DNA of 64,000 bases from Selaginella tamariscina (taxonomy: Eukaryota > Streptophyta > Lycopodiopsida > Selaginellales > Selaginellaceae). This document shows positions 9,010 to 21,155 of the stretch, one piece after another; position 1 is the first letter of the stretch; each line of letters starts with the position of its first letter. The stretch spans positions 530,330 through 594,329 of the forward strand of contig PUQB01000058.1 of NCBI GenBank assembly GCA_003024785.1. The letters run 5' to 3'. A model generated the notes under the pieces. The model did not search any database and was not told where the DNA came from. It saw only the letters and a list, made by a program, of their open reading frames with translations. A program made the translations under genes and the position numbers.

Positions 9010-10500
9010 GGCACCACAGATCTTCAGTACTATGAAAACATATCCCATGTAGAGAATAAACTTTAGGACTAAAGGTATTAAATTGAGTTTTAATTAAACT
9101 AACACAACACACTCGTATATCTCTTCTATGCAGTAAATTTGTTATTGAAAATGCAGATTAACTGTTAACATAAGGACCACTGTGAATATAGCAATGACCA
9201 GTACAGTTACTTTCCATAAAACTAGAAATTAGTTCTTTCAAAAAGTAATTAACTAGTTTAGCGTTTTATTATTACAATAAATTAGTAGCTCAATGCTCAA
9301 TGGATTTAAAAGGTTGCAATTTAAAATGTTTGAAATCTTGTTCTGACGAATAAGTTCCTTCAGCGAATATAAACAAAAGTTTGGATACAGATACATGTGT
9401 AATGGGAAAATATAGTACAATTTTAAGTTTTTTCACTTATATAAATACCATAATTATAGTACAGACCAAGGGTGAATTATTTTTCATTAATCATTTATTT
9501 CAGACTCTCATTATTATTGTGTATACTTCCGCAGTCAATTTGTGAGACTTAATGTTTTAAATTCTAAACCCTGAATTCAGTTTAAGTTTTACACTGTAGA
9601 TTAAATTATGTATACCCGTTGAAATGCTCACTCGCACTTAATTTGATAATTTTATAATTGTTTAGATATACCACGTGTGCGTGCGTCTATATGTGTGTGA
9701 ACTATCTTTTTTCGTATGTTTCTTCGAGCATACAAATAGAGACGTGTAACACACACGCTTATCAATTCAAAAGTGAGGACAGCAGAGTGATTGAAGAAAG
9801 CTTTAGTGTACAATAAGACAGGATAAATTTGTCTAATTTGCAGAACTTTTGACTATACAAAACTCCGTTCTTGTGCACTATTATTTGATGATAGATAATT
9901 CTACACGGCTTGACTGAAGAATTTTCAGCAGGAACATCCTTATCAAAAAAATTTCAACACTTGAATTACATAGTGTATCGTTTCTACAATAATGCATGCA
10001 AACACACATCTATTGACTTGAATTATATACTGTATACAGTAAAGCATAGTTATGCAGCTCTAACACAAACAATTTCTAAGATTGCTAAATTTAATATAGC
10101 GATGTAGCAGCCTTGTACATTTGAGTTGCCATTATATTAATAATACCTATAGCCTCAGCGAAAATTGACCACCCGTCCTTTTTGTGTGTAAAACAACCAG
10201 ACTATTACGATATAATCATAAAATAAAAAATTATAAAAAACACAGGTCTTAATAATTACTAATACATTAATACTATGCAACATATTCTGTTTTTCTATAA
10301 TAGACGCGTATACGTAACATTCCCATTGTATGAAGATATAAAAGATTTGATACTAGCGTAAAATAATATACAACGAAACTATATGCATGTGTTGGGATAA
10401 AATATACCGCATTCACTATGTAAACCCTCTGCATTTTGCATTTATTTTCTAACTGTTAATGTTCTTTAGCATTTTTTTATCACATGATAGTTAAAGAATT
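9010..10500. other. AT-rich spacer between LRR remnant and coiled-coil exons
   Basis: No coding sequence is recognised. The spacer is shared with 39000-40530 and partly with 16600-17620, both in reverse orientation. Confidence 0.6.
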
Positions 10501-10945
10501 TAGGAGCACACTGGGCGCGACAAGAATGCAGCATTATTGGAGCTAGACAGAGGAAACATAAAGCTCTTGGAGTCAAACAAGGTTCTTATTCATACGCACA
10601 GTGTGCATATACAATGTAGATTACAGACACAAAGACAGAAACAAACAAGCAAAAGCTTGATCATTCTGATTTCACACACCATATCACATGCAATTCATGA
10701 AGCATTTGAGAGACAGACCTTTACGAAGAACCCAAATTATATGACTCAAAACTTATCAATATTTCCACAACACAGGTTTATCTACTTATTTTGCGAATAT
10801 TATAGCATCTTCTATTTAATATTAACATAGATTAGTGTTTTGACTTCTGCTAGGGAGTAACATCTCCGTGGGAAAGGCAAAAGAATGAGACTTTGCTGGA
10901 GCTTGAACAACGTAGTCAACAGCTAGCTTCCTTGTTGAGAGCATG
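10501..10945 (+). pseudogene. Coiled-coil exons, degenerate copy
   Basis: Three exon remnants match the gene at 13222-13783: RDKNAALLELDRGNIKLLES (10516-10580), then AIHEAFERQTF (from about 10690), and GVTSPWERQKNETLLELEQR (from about 10857). The first exon has lost an internal stretch, and the start of the second is missing. The third continues further (SQQLASLLRAC) than in the 13.7-kb copy. The encoded segment is a hydrophilic, heptad-like helix rich in Leu, Glu, Arg and Lys. Confidence 0.6.
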
Positions 10946-11189
10946 TATGTAGGTTCTTGTCAGTAAACCTTACACACACGTACACACGCTTTGTTTTCTA
11001 GTCACATATATCTATATCTATATCTATGTATCTATCTAGAGTGTGTGTGCACATGTTTATATGTATGCAGTGGGCTCCTATGTAGCTCCCACAATACACA
11101 CATAGCACACGTATACATGTATATGTATATCATTTGTATGTGGAGACATACGCATGAAAGATAAAGCTTTCTTGTGTACGATCCAAAGT

Positions 11190-11402
11190 AGAGCATCGGA
11201 TGGGAATATTAGCAGGACCAAACGACGGTAAACTAATGTACGTATTTGGAGGATACCGTACAAGTTGGGCTGTTATATGGATGGGCATTTGCCAGAATAT
11301 TATGGAGATATGCCGTCAGCCCGTTGGAGCTGATGGCAAGAGCAACTTAAACGATCTTCATGTAACTATGCACTGGGAGCTTGTTAACTCTTTTTGGAGA
11401 AG
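11190..11402 (+). pseudogene. Kelch exon fragment
   Basis: It resembles the Kelch exon at 15795-16135: the pieces MYVFGGYRT, WHLPEYYGD, PSAR, SNLNDLH and MHWELVNSF can be aligned, but with deletions and frame changes. It directly follows the coiled-coil copy; the Sfi1-like exons present at 13.9-15.2 kb are absent here. Confidence 0.6.
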
Positions 11403-13200
11403 GTATGTATATATATAATTTGTGTTTGTCTCTCCCTCCCTCCCTCCCTCCTCATATGAAGTAGAGAGCATACAATTAAAGCTTACTTATTGTTATATAA
11501 TTTCATCACCTCTGATTTACACATGTACTAAGATTATAATTATATTTGAAGCTCAGTGATATGTAGTTCCATATTTATTGTTAACTATGTATACTTGAGC
11601 AAGAAAACATTGTATAAGTATTTATGTCAAATAACCTTTGTTAATGATTCCATGTTGTAGTGGTCATCATGTATACATATATCTGTACATGAGTGGGTTA
11701 TATAATTATATGTACATACTTACATAAATAACACATGCACACACACGTGTTATGTGGCTATTGATGGGCTTGAATTGAAAGGGAGTTGGGAGAAGAAAGA
11801 AGCACACTTAGAAACGTTGTTGTTCAATATGCTTCTTCAATAACTATGGTGTGTGTGTGTGCCTGCGTACATGTTTCGTGTGTGTGTATATATACATATA
11901 AATTAAAACCATCTTTAAACTAAACTCGATTATAAAACAAAGCCCTGATTCTCGATTCTATTTAAATAAAATATTAATTATAGTTTTACTACTAAAATAA
12001 ATAATTTACTTTATTAAAATATATTAAGTTAAAACATAAAGCGTTTGTGGCAGCGAATAAATGTAAACATATATATGCATGTTGAAGGTTCCGCAAGAAC
12101 GTTTTAACAATGGGTTAACTATATTAATTGTTTTAATTCAATCTTAATTAATTTTAATTTACCCTCATTTTGTTGTAGTCCAGCTTTTATTTACCTTAAC
12201 ACGATCGTTCATAAGATCAACTAGTGAAATTAAATTTAAACAGAAAATATGTATTTTTATGTATATAACACATTGAGAAATATGTATTAACTTATTTATA
12301 TATATATATATATATGTATATAGTGTTTTATTTTACAGATATTAGTTAACACCATGCAGACGGAAAATGCTTAAGATCGAAATAAATGAGACGTAAAAGT
12401 AGGTCATTTTGTGTTGGATAATATTAACAGTAATATAAATATAAAATTCATAAGTTAAACATGAAACAAATGGTTTTTGTCACTAATCTTGCATAAAAAT
12501 TAACAAATTTTCTGCGTACAAGAGTGTAATCAGAGAGAATGTGTATCAAATGGTCTCATATGGTACAGCGGTTGTCACGTTTGTATTACACCCAGGAGGA
12601 ATGTAATTCGGTTTGGCCTCGTTTGTTTGGTTTGTTTTTTGATTTGGTGTGTGTTTGTGATCTGATGTTTGAAGATTAAAGCTCGAGACAGTATTCTCCT
12701 CCTGGCGTAGGAATGTTTAGAATTTATTCATAGACTAAATACAAGTGTACATCAAAATATCCCAAACAGATTTTATATAAACCTATTTTTATTCTCATCA
12801 TTGAACAGAATCATTGCTGAGTGTTCGAAAAATAAAGTAATCCATTCAGATTTTGATAGGTCTAATCTCTCACCTGTGGTTATCACGTTTGTCTTACACC
12901 TAGGAGGATGTGAATTCAATTTTGTTGAGGCTATATCACTACAAGTACAATAAAACGACATCTTCAAAATTAATTATTATAAAATTGATTAATTTTTATG
13001 TCAATACATAGAACACTTATAATAAAATAATATAGTTCATCTAAGCCATTTAAAAACATTATTCCATCGTTTGGATAGACATCCACTTTGTAAACCCTAG
13101 TTCTTACAGAAATGGTATTTCTCTATTTTTTTCCTGCATTTTGCATCATTTATTTCAGAAATTCTGCATATATTTTCTAATTTTAATATTCTTTAACATT
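11403..13200. other. AT-rich non-coding stretch with simple repeats
   Basis: No gene is seen. It contains (CCCT)n at 11431-11450, (TG)n near 11849 and 11878, and (TA)n at 12297-12316. A 30-bp motif around TTACACCCAGGAGGA recurs at 12571-12602 and 12876-12907. Confidence 0.6.
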
Positions 13201-13221
13201 TTTTTATAAAACACAATTAAA

Positions 13222-15200
13222 GAACTTAGGAGCACATTGGGAGCGCGAAAAGAATGCAGCACTATTGGAGCTTGACAGAAGAAACAGAACCCTCGAATCC
13301 AAGCTCTTAGAGTCAAACAAGGTTTTTATTCATATGCACATAACATGACTGTACACATATACAATGTAGATTACGCACACGCACACAAAGAAAAAACATG
13401 CAAAAGTTGATGATTTTGGTTTTCATACAAGCAGATTGAAGCAGATGCAGTATCTTTCCAACTGGAGGACATGCAGGAAGGCATATTACATGCAATCCAT
13501 GAAGCATTTGAGAGACAGTCCTTTAAGAAGAACACAAATTATATGTCTCAAAACTCATCAATACTTCTACAAGCATTTGAAACACAGGTTTGTTTGCTTA
13601 ACATTTGAAAGTGTGTATTTTGTTTAATTCATTTATATTTATATGCGAATATTGTAGCACATCAATCTTCTGTTTAACATTAACATGTTAAAAAATTATG
13701 TTCTGCCAAGGAGTAACATCTCCGTGGGAAAGGCAAAAAAATGCGTCTTTGCTGGAGCTTGAACAACGTAATCATTGCTTAAGGTATGTATATACGCTCC
13801 TGTTGATAAACCTCTCTATCTCTCTATCTCTCTCTCACACACACGCACACACGCACGCGCACACACACACACACTTTTTTGTAGTCAAAAGAACAGAGGG
13901 AAGTGGAAAATGAGCAAGAAAAAGAGCTTATTGAAGAGAACTTTATAAGGGGGCAGGAATACATGCGTTTATTTGCACAAGTGCGGCCTATACAAAGCTC
14001 TGCGGTACATCTCACACAGCGTATATGGCTGTCCAGGCGTATGAATGCAGTTTCTTGTGCTGGGCTCGTTTTGTCAAGAACTCAAGGAAAAAGAAGGTGA
14101 TGTCTCTCTCTACTACCAGTCTCGCGTGTATAATTACGAAGCAAGTGAGTTTTCCAAACGAAGAATATTAACATATACAGACTTGGCATAGGAATATTCA
14201 AGAGAGCATTCTTGAACTAGTAATATAACATTTAAATATTTATTTGCTTCGAGTATACTTTGGTAGATAAACACTGAATTTCTAATCTAATTAGTATATT
14301 AATGCTTTTATTTAATATATAAATGCTTTTTCAATTACGAAAGGCTTATAATGCCCGCATTGAGCAACACAGAAGGAGTATTCTTCTTCAGAAGTGCGTC
14401 CAGGCGTGGAAAAGAAGTGTTTTATTACAAGTTATTATGCAAAGACGCTTGGGCAAACTTATAAGTACCAGAATAAAAAGGATTTTGGTATTTACGTTCC
14501 TCGGATGGAAACAGTATGTGAAAAACAAAAAGGTAGTCCATATATATAATTATTCTATGTTATATTAATTTTTAATTGAATTAGTTTAATTCTATGGTAT
14601 TTAAAGGAAGTTAAAGCGTGGCCAAGTTTGTCATTGACCAGGCAAAAATTTCACTCAAAACAAGAGGCATTTAATGTTTGGAAGGACAAGTACATCCAAC
14701 ATCGTCTGGTTTCACGTTTCAAATCTCAACAAGCAGCCAGAATAAGGTGTTTTTTTAATTTATTTCTACTCAACACAATACTATACATATGTGTGTCTGT
14801 ATATGTATAATGTGAAAAGTATAACTTAAACGAGTAACTAACAAAATCGCATATACCAAACATTAGATAGTTCTTAAGGCGTGGTCACATACATTACGAA
14901 TGCAGAAAGCTTGTTTAATACACGTATGTAATATGTTGAAGAGAGCACAGCAAAGATGGATTAAGGACCTGTTTAATCGATGGTTAGCTTTTCTAGCAGA
15001 GTCAAGGTCAGTGTTTATAATTAACCATATATTGTTAACTATATGTATATGTACACTCTTTACCACATTGTGAAGGAGGCTAGAATTACACAAGCCACAC
15101 TGGAGCTGTCACATGAAGATTTACAAGCTGTAGGAAGATCACAAGCCGAAATGATTAAGATAATTGGAGAAGGAGAATTTAACTATGGTTAAACAATTAA
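13222..15200 (+). CDS. Coiled-coil and Sfi1-like (centrin-binding) exons of a Kelch gene
   Basis: Eight exon-like blocks with GT/AG borders are read by eye: 13222-13321, 13432-13587, 13711-13783, 13885-14096, 14344-14532, 14607-14746, 14867-15006 and 15076-15200. The first four encode heptad-rich helices (EREKNAALLELDRRNRTLES; EQEKELIEENF). The next four carry repeats with a conserved Trp at roughly 25-40 residue spacing: FLCWARFVKNSRKKK, CVQAWKRSVL, FLGWKQYVKN, FNVWKDKYIQ, VLKAWSHTLR and FNRWLAFLAE. This is the pattern of Sfi1 repeats, long helices that bind centrin at microtubule-organising structures. The frame changes within 13980-14058, so this copy may be broken. Exon borders are inferred. 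Confidence 0.55.
13829..13875. repeat. (CA)n/(CGCA) microsatellite
   Basis: It lies in the intron before the Sfi1-like exons. Similar CA/TG tracts lie in introns at 15521-15535, 16987-17006, 18846-18876 and 19131-19165. Confidence 0.8.
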
Positions 15201-15354
15201 TCGTGTCACTGCAAGAACACCTACATGGACGTCCGGCTTTCTAGACGATACGTGCGTGCATGTGCGTTGTGTTCCTTGGGACGTATACAGAACTATCATG
15301 CGCATATAACTACATACATGTTATTTGTGTGTGTGTACGAGCTTTTGTGTGCAG

Positions 15355-16292
15355 CCGAGCTTAGATGGGGTTTTCCACGGTGCCAAGTGCTCGAGTTGGT
15401 CATACTGCGGTGGCTTTGCAAATGAAGTTGGGTTTACCATCGTATATAGTTGTTATTGGAGGTTATAATGGAGAGTCCCTTTTACATGACATTCTTGTCT
15501 TTCATTCAGGTACGCATGCACACACACACACACACATTTATATGTTTATGCAGTGGATTCTACAATGGAAGACAAAGCAGCTTTGCACGAGGTATTCAAC
15601 TGCTTGTGCACAAGACAATAAAATTATTATAGTTGGGGGTTTTGATGGAACCAATGATTCTTCGGATTTATCAATTATCAAGTTCTTTGAAAATGGAGGT
15701 ATGTGTATGTATATATATGTACGTATTCCTGCTATCTAGTATATGTATTCATATACACACATATTATAATAAAGCTTTTTTGTTTTTGTTGCAGTTTCCT
15801 GTGTATGGTCTAGAGTAGAGCATAGGGTGGGAATATTACCAGGACCAATGTCACAACACACGAGCTGCTTAACTGACGACGGTAAACGAATGTACGTATT
15901 TGGAGGGTACCGTACAAAAGTTGGGCATCTAAGGGAGCTCTGGATATTAGACACGCAGGATATGGATTGGCACTTACCAGAATATTATGGAGATATACCA
16001 TCAGCTCGTCGTGGACACGGAGCTGCTGTTGTACGCACGAAAATGTACGTATTTGGTGGCTATGATGGCCACAGCAACTTGAACGATCTTCATGTTTTTG
16101 ATCTGGAAACTATGCACTGGGAGCTTGTTAACTCGTTTTATATATCAACATATATATATACATACACATCTCTCTCTCGTGGGACGTGCATATACAAACT
16201 CAAAGTACTTGTTGATTAAAGCACCTAGTTCAAGGAGGCACCACTCTATAGAAGCAGTAGGAAGGCATATTCTCGTGTACGGTGGGTATAAC
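15355..16292 (+). CDS. Kelch-repeat exons, C-terminus cut off
   Basis: Four exon-like blocks are seen: 15355-15509, 15554-15698, 15795-about 16135, and 16222-16292. They encode Kelch blades: SARVGHTAVAL with IVVIGGYNGESLLHDILVF; IIIVGGFDGTNDSSDLSIIK; MYVFGGYRTKVGHLRELWIL; ARRGHGAAVV with KMYVFGGYDGHSNLNDLHVF; and RRHHSIEAVGRHILVYGGYN. The repeated GG after hydrophobics and the R-x-x-H-x-A motif are diagnostic. Kelch blades form a beta-propeller that binds partner proteins. The last exon ends at 16292 and the next segment is the inverted repeat at 16372, so the propeller is probably incomplete. It lies downstream of the Sfi1-like exons on the same strand, and I infer one gene. Confidence 0.65.
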
Positions 16293-16371
16293 GTATATAC
16301 ACATTTTAAACACATCTATACATTCATATATTCATTTGTTAGGTACATATAACATATATCTATCTAGCCCA

Positions 16372-17626
16372 TTTCTTTTGCCTTTCCCACGGAGATTTTA
16401 CTCCCTAGCAGAACATATGTTAATAAGTAATCGCAAAATGAATAAAAACAGAATACACACTTTAAAACGTTAAGTAAACAAACCTGTGTGTTTCAAATGC
16501 TTGTGGAAGTGTTGATAAGTTTTGAGTCATATAATTTGTGTTCTTCTTAAAGGTCTGTCTCTAAAATGCTTCATGAATTGCATGTGATATGCTGTATGAA
16601 CAGGCTGCTACATCTTAGAAAATGTTTGTGTTAGAGCTGCATAACTATGCTTTACTGTAGAAACTATACAGTATATAATTCAAGTCAATAGATGTGTGTC
16701 TGCATGCATTACTGTACACTTTATGTAATTCAAGTGTTGAAAAAAGATCTCGATAACGATGTTCCTGCTGAAAATTCTTCAGTCAAGCCGTGTAGAATTA
16801 TCTAATAGTGCACAAGAACGGAGTTTTGTATAGTTAAAAGTTCTCCAAATTAGACAAATTTATCCTGTCTTATTGTAGACAAAAGCTTTCTTCAATCACT
16901 CTGCTGTTCTCACTTTTGAACTGATAAGCGTGTGTGTTACACGTCTCTTATTTGTATGCTCGAAAAAAACTTACAAAAAAGATAGTTCACACACACACAC
17001 ACACAGGTGTAGTATATATATAACATATAATGAGAGTATGTAGATAAAATGGTTAATGAAAATAATTCACTTGATTTTCCCTTGGAATGTACTATAATTA
17101 TGGTATTTATATAAGTGAAAAAAACTTAAAATTGTACTATATTGAATAGCCAGATATTCTTATTACAAGAATGTATCCGTGTTTATATTTGCTGAAGTCC
17201 TCAGAACAAGATTTTAAACATTTTAAATTGCAACTTTTTAAATCCATTGTAATACGAGCAATAAGTTACTAATTTATTGTAATTGCTAATAATAATAAAA
17301 CATTAAATTAGTTTGTTACTTTTTTTAAATAACTAATTTCTAGTTTTATAGAAAGTAGTTGCTCTATTCACAATGGTCCTTCGACTTTTTATATATTTTG
17401 ATAAACTCTAACGTTGGAGATAATATTAACCGTAATATAAAAGTTTAACATGAAACAAATAGTTTCTTGACTGGCATATGTTAACAGTTAATCATACATT
17501 TTTAATAACAAATTTGCTGCGTAGAAGAGGTGGTAGAGAGTGAAAAGAGAGAATGTGGTAGTTTAATTAAAACTCAATTTAATACCCTTTTAACGTTTAT
17601 TCATATGTTTCGTAATACTGAAGATC
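16372..17626 (-). repeat. Third, deleted copy of the LRR-flank segment (R2)
   Basis: It has the same orientation as 38523-41592 and is inverted relative to 7890-10982. It starts in the coiled-coil exon (the rc of PWERQK), skips the part equivalent to 38815-39432, and continues through the AT-rich spacer to the end of the LRR region. Its first part resembles the 13.5-kb exon more than the 10.7-kb one. Confidence 0.7.
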
Positions 17627-17857
17627 AACACTTAATTCAGGACCATGACCCAAGATGGCATTTCTCTTTAATAATATAATATAATAATTTATATATATAC
17701 ACCAAAGTATATTTAAGCTACAGAAATATTTATCTTAAAGTGACTTTGAAACATAAGTTTTGTTTTTAAGTATATACTAATTTAATTTTTTTATTATTAT
17801 TATTATAATATTTGAAGTCAAGGATGTGGAGTTACCTGTTCACAACAAAACATTCAT

Positions 17858-19613
17858 ATGGATATGGAGAATCGCACAAGAGAGTCCATTCAAGAATTTA
17901 TTCTTAGAATAGTATGGTATGGAGGTTCTACATTCGATGCGTGGCTAAACATTGCAGCAGTTAAGGTTTGTATAATTCAATACATATTTCATATAGTGCG
18001 TGTGCGTGCGTGTGTGTAATGTTCCCGTATGTAAGATTACAGGCCGGCTATTGAATGCTCCACAAGCAAGTGCTCAATTGGGATTACCTTCAGCAATTGT
18101 TATACAGCTCTTTCAAGTAGCTGTAGGAATTTGGACAGAAAGCATAATTAATATTTTATATTTAAAACACAAGTTTAATATCAGGCAGACTAGAAATCGT
18201 GACTCATATAATCAGACAATTCAGGTAAATTTTATTTAATTTTTATTTAATTTTATGACATTTTAAACTTATAGCTTCATGAAGTCATTGGTGGACTGTT
18301 GGGTGGAAATGGAAAATAATATCATTAATATTAAATCTGGGGTCTCTTTTCTTTATTTCAGCTCTACAGATAATTACATGTAGCGAGTAAGTAATAAATA
18401 ATAAAATCCTTCATTATTTATTATTATTATATTATTATTTTATTAAGTTAATTTAATTTACAGTTTTGTTTATCTGGTTAACGATAAATTAAATAAAAGG
18501 ACATGGACTATGGTATTTGGAGCAGTTTTCTCTCTGTCAATACTTGTTCCAAGTGCACATAACTATAGAGTATGGTCCTTCATTGGCGTGGTTACAACTA
18601 TTTTTACTTCTGGATATTTAACAATTGCTACTCTTTTCCATGGAAAGGTTGTATTTATTTTATTAATTTATATTTTATGTATAATTTATATATTTTCATT
18701 ATTATTGTTATTATTATTAATGTTTATTATACAGATTCCAAATGTGAAACGCACCTCTCCACATAGTTATCAAGATTATTTCACCGGTATGTCTGGCTTG
18801 ACAAATCTCGCGAGCGTGGCAATCCCTGTGTAAACACTCTCTCTTACACACTCACACACACGGACACACGCACACACATGTGGTGTATGCATGTATTATA
18901 TATTAAAACATACTACAGGAGATTATGGATGCAATGTGGAGACCCCAAGAATATAAAGTGGCATATTTTGGAGGAGGAATATTCCATTTTTTAATGGTTA
19001 TGGTTCCAACTATTACTATGAACATCAATTTTGGAGATGCATTACTCACAGAGACAAATGCCATAGTTTTGCTTCCAGATTCTAAGTTTCGAGACACAAC
19101 TATAGTTCTCATGCTTATTCACACGGTACACATACACACACACGCACGCACGCACACATACACACAACTAATGTTTTACCTTTTGAAGTTTATCAACTTT
19201 GGGATGTATTCAATACCTGTATATACAATGTGGGAGAAAATGGTGGGAGTACATGAGTCACCTAGCTATAGAAAGAGAACATTATTTAGGGTTCCAGTGT
19301 TTGTGGGATTTTGGGTGGCAGCATTAGCATTTCCATTCTTCGGAACGATTCACAGGGTGATTGGCTCTACTATGGTAGTATGGTACTTACATATTATACC
19401 ATGCATGGTTTATAACATAGTTTTTTGGTTAGCTAAAGAACAAAAATTAACACATCCTTTATCAAGTTAGGATGGGTGGTGGATTTAACTGTTAACCTTG
19501 GGATTATTTTGTGGATGATGGTTGTGGACTGTGGGTTATCATCGTGGGGCAATATGGATGCATTACTAAAGTCAAAAGGTCTTAAATTGTTTGCACGTTG
19601 TTATAAATGCTGA
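17858..19613 (+). pseudogene. AUX1/LAX auxin influx carrier-like, copy A
   Basis: The gene family encodes proton-coupled auxin importers (amino acid/auxin permeases) of the plasma membrane. Exon-like blocks are 17858-17965, 18043-18224, about 18275-18388, 18464-18647, 18735-18829, 18919-19125 and 19190-19613. Landmarks are VWYGGSTFDAWLNIA, SAQLGLPSAIVIQLFQVAVG, LNKRTWTMVFGAVFSLSILV, HNYRVWSFIG, EIMDAMWRPQEYKVAY, TTIVLMLIHT, MWEKMVGVHES, VPVFVGFWVAALAFPFFG and the C-terminal LKLFARCYKC, each matching an AUX1 motif in order. A missing G in the third exon (GGGTGG, 18301) and a missing G near 19466 break the frame. The start is the first Met before the conserved block and is a guess. The protein lacks the longer N-terminal tail of canonical carriers. 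Confidence 0.8.
18043..18224 (+). other. AUX1/LAX copy A, exon 2
   Basis: This exon is flanked by AG before 18043 and GT after 18224. It encodes membrane segments 1-2 of the permease fold (APQASAQLGLPSAIVIQLFQ; TESIINILYLKHKF) without stops, and differs from copy B by few residues. Confidence 0.65.
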
Positions 19614-20335
19614 TAAACATATACAATGTTACATATCAGAGCTTAATTAGGTTTAGGGTTTAAGATTTCACCATAATTAATGTTAATTATTAGGAAAAAT
19701 ATAAATTTTTTTGAAACATAAAATAAATAATATAAAATATATGTGATGTGCTAAGAATATTCTATATATATGTTCTTAAATAAAATAAAATAAAAGTTAA
19801 GATTAATAAGAACTCATGTCAACCAAACCTTATATTTATTGAGACTATTCAAGAACTTGTTTTAATAATCATATAGTATTAAAGTTTTAATAAGTAAACA
19901 TATTTTTTTAATTAATTCTTTATTCCTGATAATTCTCCAAATGACCCTCAAGTTTAATATATATTTTTTTTACTTAAAGTGTTACTTTTTCACATTTCTC
20001 ACATAGAATAAATCTTTATATTAAATTTTGTAAATTAAGTGATATATATTTAAGAAGTCATTAATATTTAATATGATTTAAAGATTTTAATACAGATATA
20101 TATAAATATGTGGTTATCATTATTAATATAGATTATTAATAAAATTTGCGCTCAAGATTGTTGCACAAAAAACAATTTCATGGGATTACAACATTATAAA
20201 ATAAAAATTAATATTGAATTTCATGTCCTAATGTTATATAAACAGATTTAAAATAATTAAATTATATCTTTTATATTTGTACTATATAAATATAAATGTG
20301 ATGCATATAAAGAAAACTGCTTATTTATATGCACT
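19614..20335. other. AT-rich 3' flank of AUX1/LAX copy A
   Basis: No gene is seen. It is collinear with 50405-50960 in reverse orientation and ends at a retroelement insertion point. Confidence 0.6.
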
Positions 20336-20496
20336 TGTAAGATCCACATGTACGGCTGCATGTGCACATACTATTATTAGCATAGTAGATTTTGATAGCC
20401 ATCGGATTGGTTTCAATCTGGACCACTCGCTCTTGTATATAAGTTAGGGTTTCTCAAATAATGGATATACACATTTCTATATTTCAAGCTCTTACA
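20336..20496 (+). repeat. Candidate short 5' LTR
   Basis: It is bounded by TGTAAG and CTTACA, a 6-bp inverted terminus, and contains a TATATAAG box at about 20434-20441. The left edge is firm, by comparison with the empty site near 50405. The right edge is a guess, as no second copy is in the window. TGGTGGAGGTGACGGGC follows 1 bp later and could be a primer-binding site. Confidence 0.5.
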
Positions 20497-20643
20497 TTGG
20501 TGGAGGTGACGGGCACCTCTAATTGTCCCTACGGAATGCTCGGATTTGTGTCTTTTTTTGTCGATTTTTTTTGTCTTTTTAAATTTAGTTTTTCCATTGT
20601 CTAGATCTATTCCTTTCTTGTAGATTTTGTCCTTTCTTCATCC

Positions 20644-21150
20644 ATGAATCACAACATGCAAATCCTTTGTCTGTGGAGCAGCTATCAGTTGTTTGGATGC
20701 CATGCGGATGCAACTAAACAATCACTCTCAACTGATGGTAGCATTCACAGCCCAGGGTACTCCTCTTGCTCATGTTGCAAACCCCCGTGTCCGGCCGGAT
20801 TTCTTTCGTGGAAATCCTGGAGATGATGTGTACCATTGGTTTGACCATTTCACCATGGTTGCCACATATCATTCATGGGACGATGCTTATGTTTGTGCAA
20901 GTTTCTACTTGTCTTCAAGGGACGGCATTGCAGTGGTACAATGGTCTAGACATTGCAACTCATGAAGATTAGGGTATTCTTTCAGAGATCTTCAAATGTG
21001 CATTTGGGCATGCAGATGATTATGACGATGCTTTTCAGCAGTTGCATTGTATTCGTCAGGAGCCATCTGAGTCGTGATGCAATTTGGTGTTCGCTTTCGG
21101 AGCCTTTTGCTGCGTGCAGAACCTAACATGTTGGAACGAATCAAGTTAGG
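20644..21150 (+). pseudogene. Gypsy gag, 5' half (interrupted)
   Basis: The frame contains RPDFFRGNPGDDVYHWFDHF and ATYHSWDDAYVCASFYLSS, the usual Ty3/gypsy gag capsid start (F-x-G plus W-x-x-x-F). After a frame change near 20930 it reads ALQWYNGLDIATHED with the conserved W-Y. Further on, MLERIKLGM ends exactly at the insertion site of the nested element (21151-21155). The rest of gag resumes at 30078. Confidence 0.75.
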
Positions 21151-21155
21151 TATGT

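Larger units (their letters stand above)
7890..10982 (+). repeat. Inverted-duplication arm R1
   Basis: This segment matches 38523-41592 in reverse orientation almost throughout: LRR remnant, AT-rich spacer, coiled-coil exons. The outer edge at 10982 corresponds to the base next to a retroelement LTR in the other copy. A shortened third copy lies at 16372-17626. Confidence 0.85.
17655..20335 (+). repeat. Inverted-duplication arm with AUX1/LAX copy A
   Basis: It matches about 50405-52912 in reverse orientation: the upstream AT-rich spacer, all AUX1/LAX exons and about 700 bp of 3' flank. Homology stops exactly at 20335, where the LTR of the gypsy element begins. Confidence 0.85.

Noticed and set aside
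9910..10107. 65-codon open frame on the plus strand
   Set aside because: It lies in AT-rich spacer, is not kept open in the inverted copy and has no motif.
12297..12316. (TA)n tract as a possible origin or promoter
   Set aside because: Simple repeats of this kind are common in this AT-rich DNA, and no other signal accompanies it.
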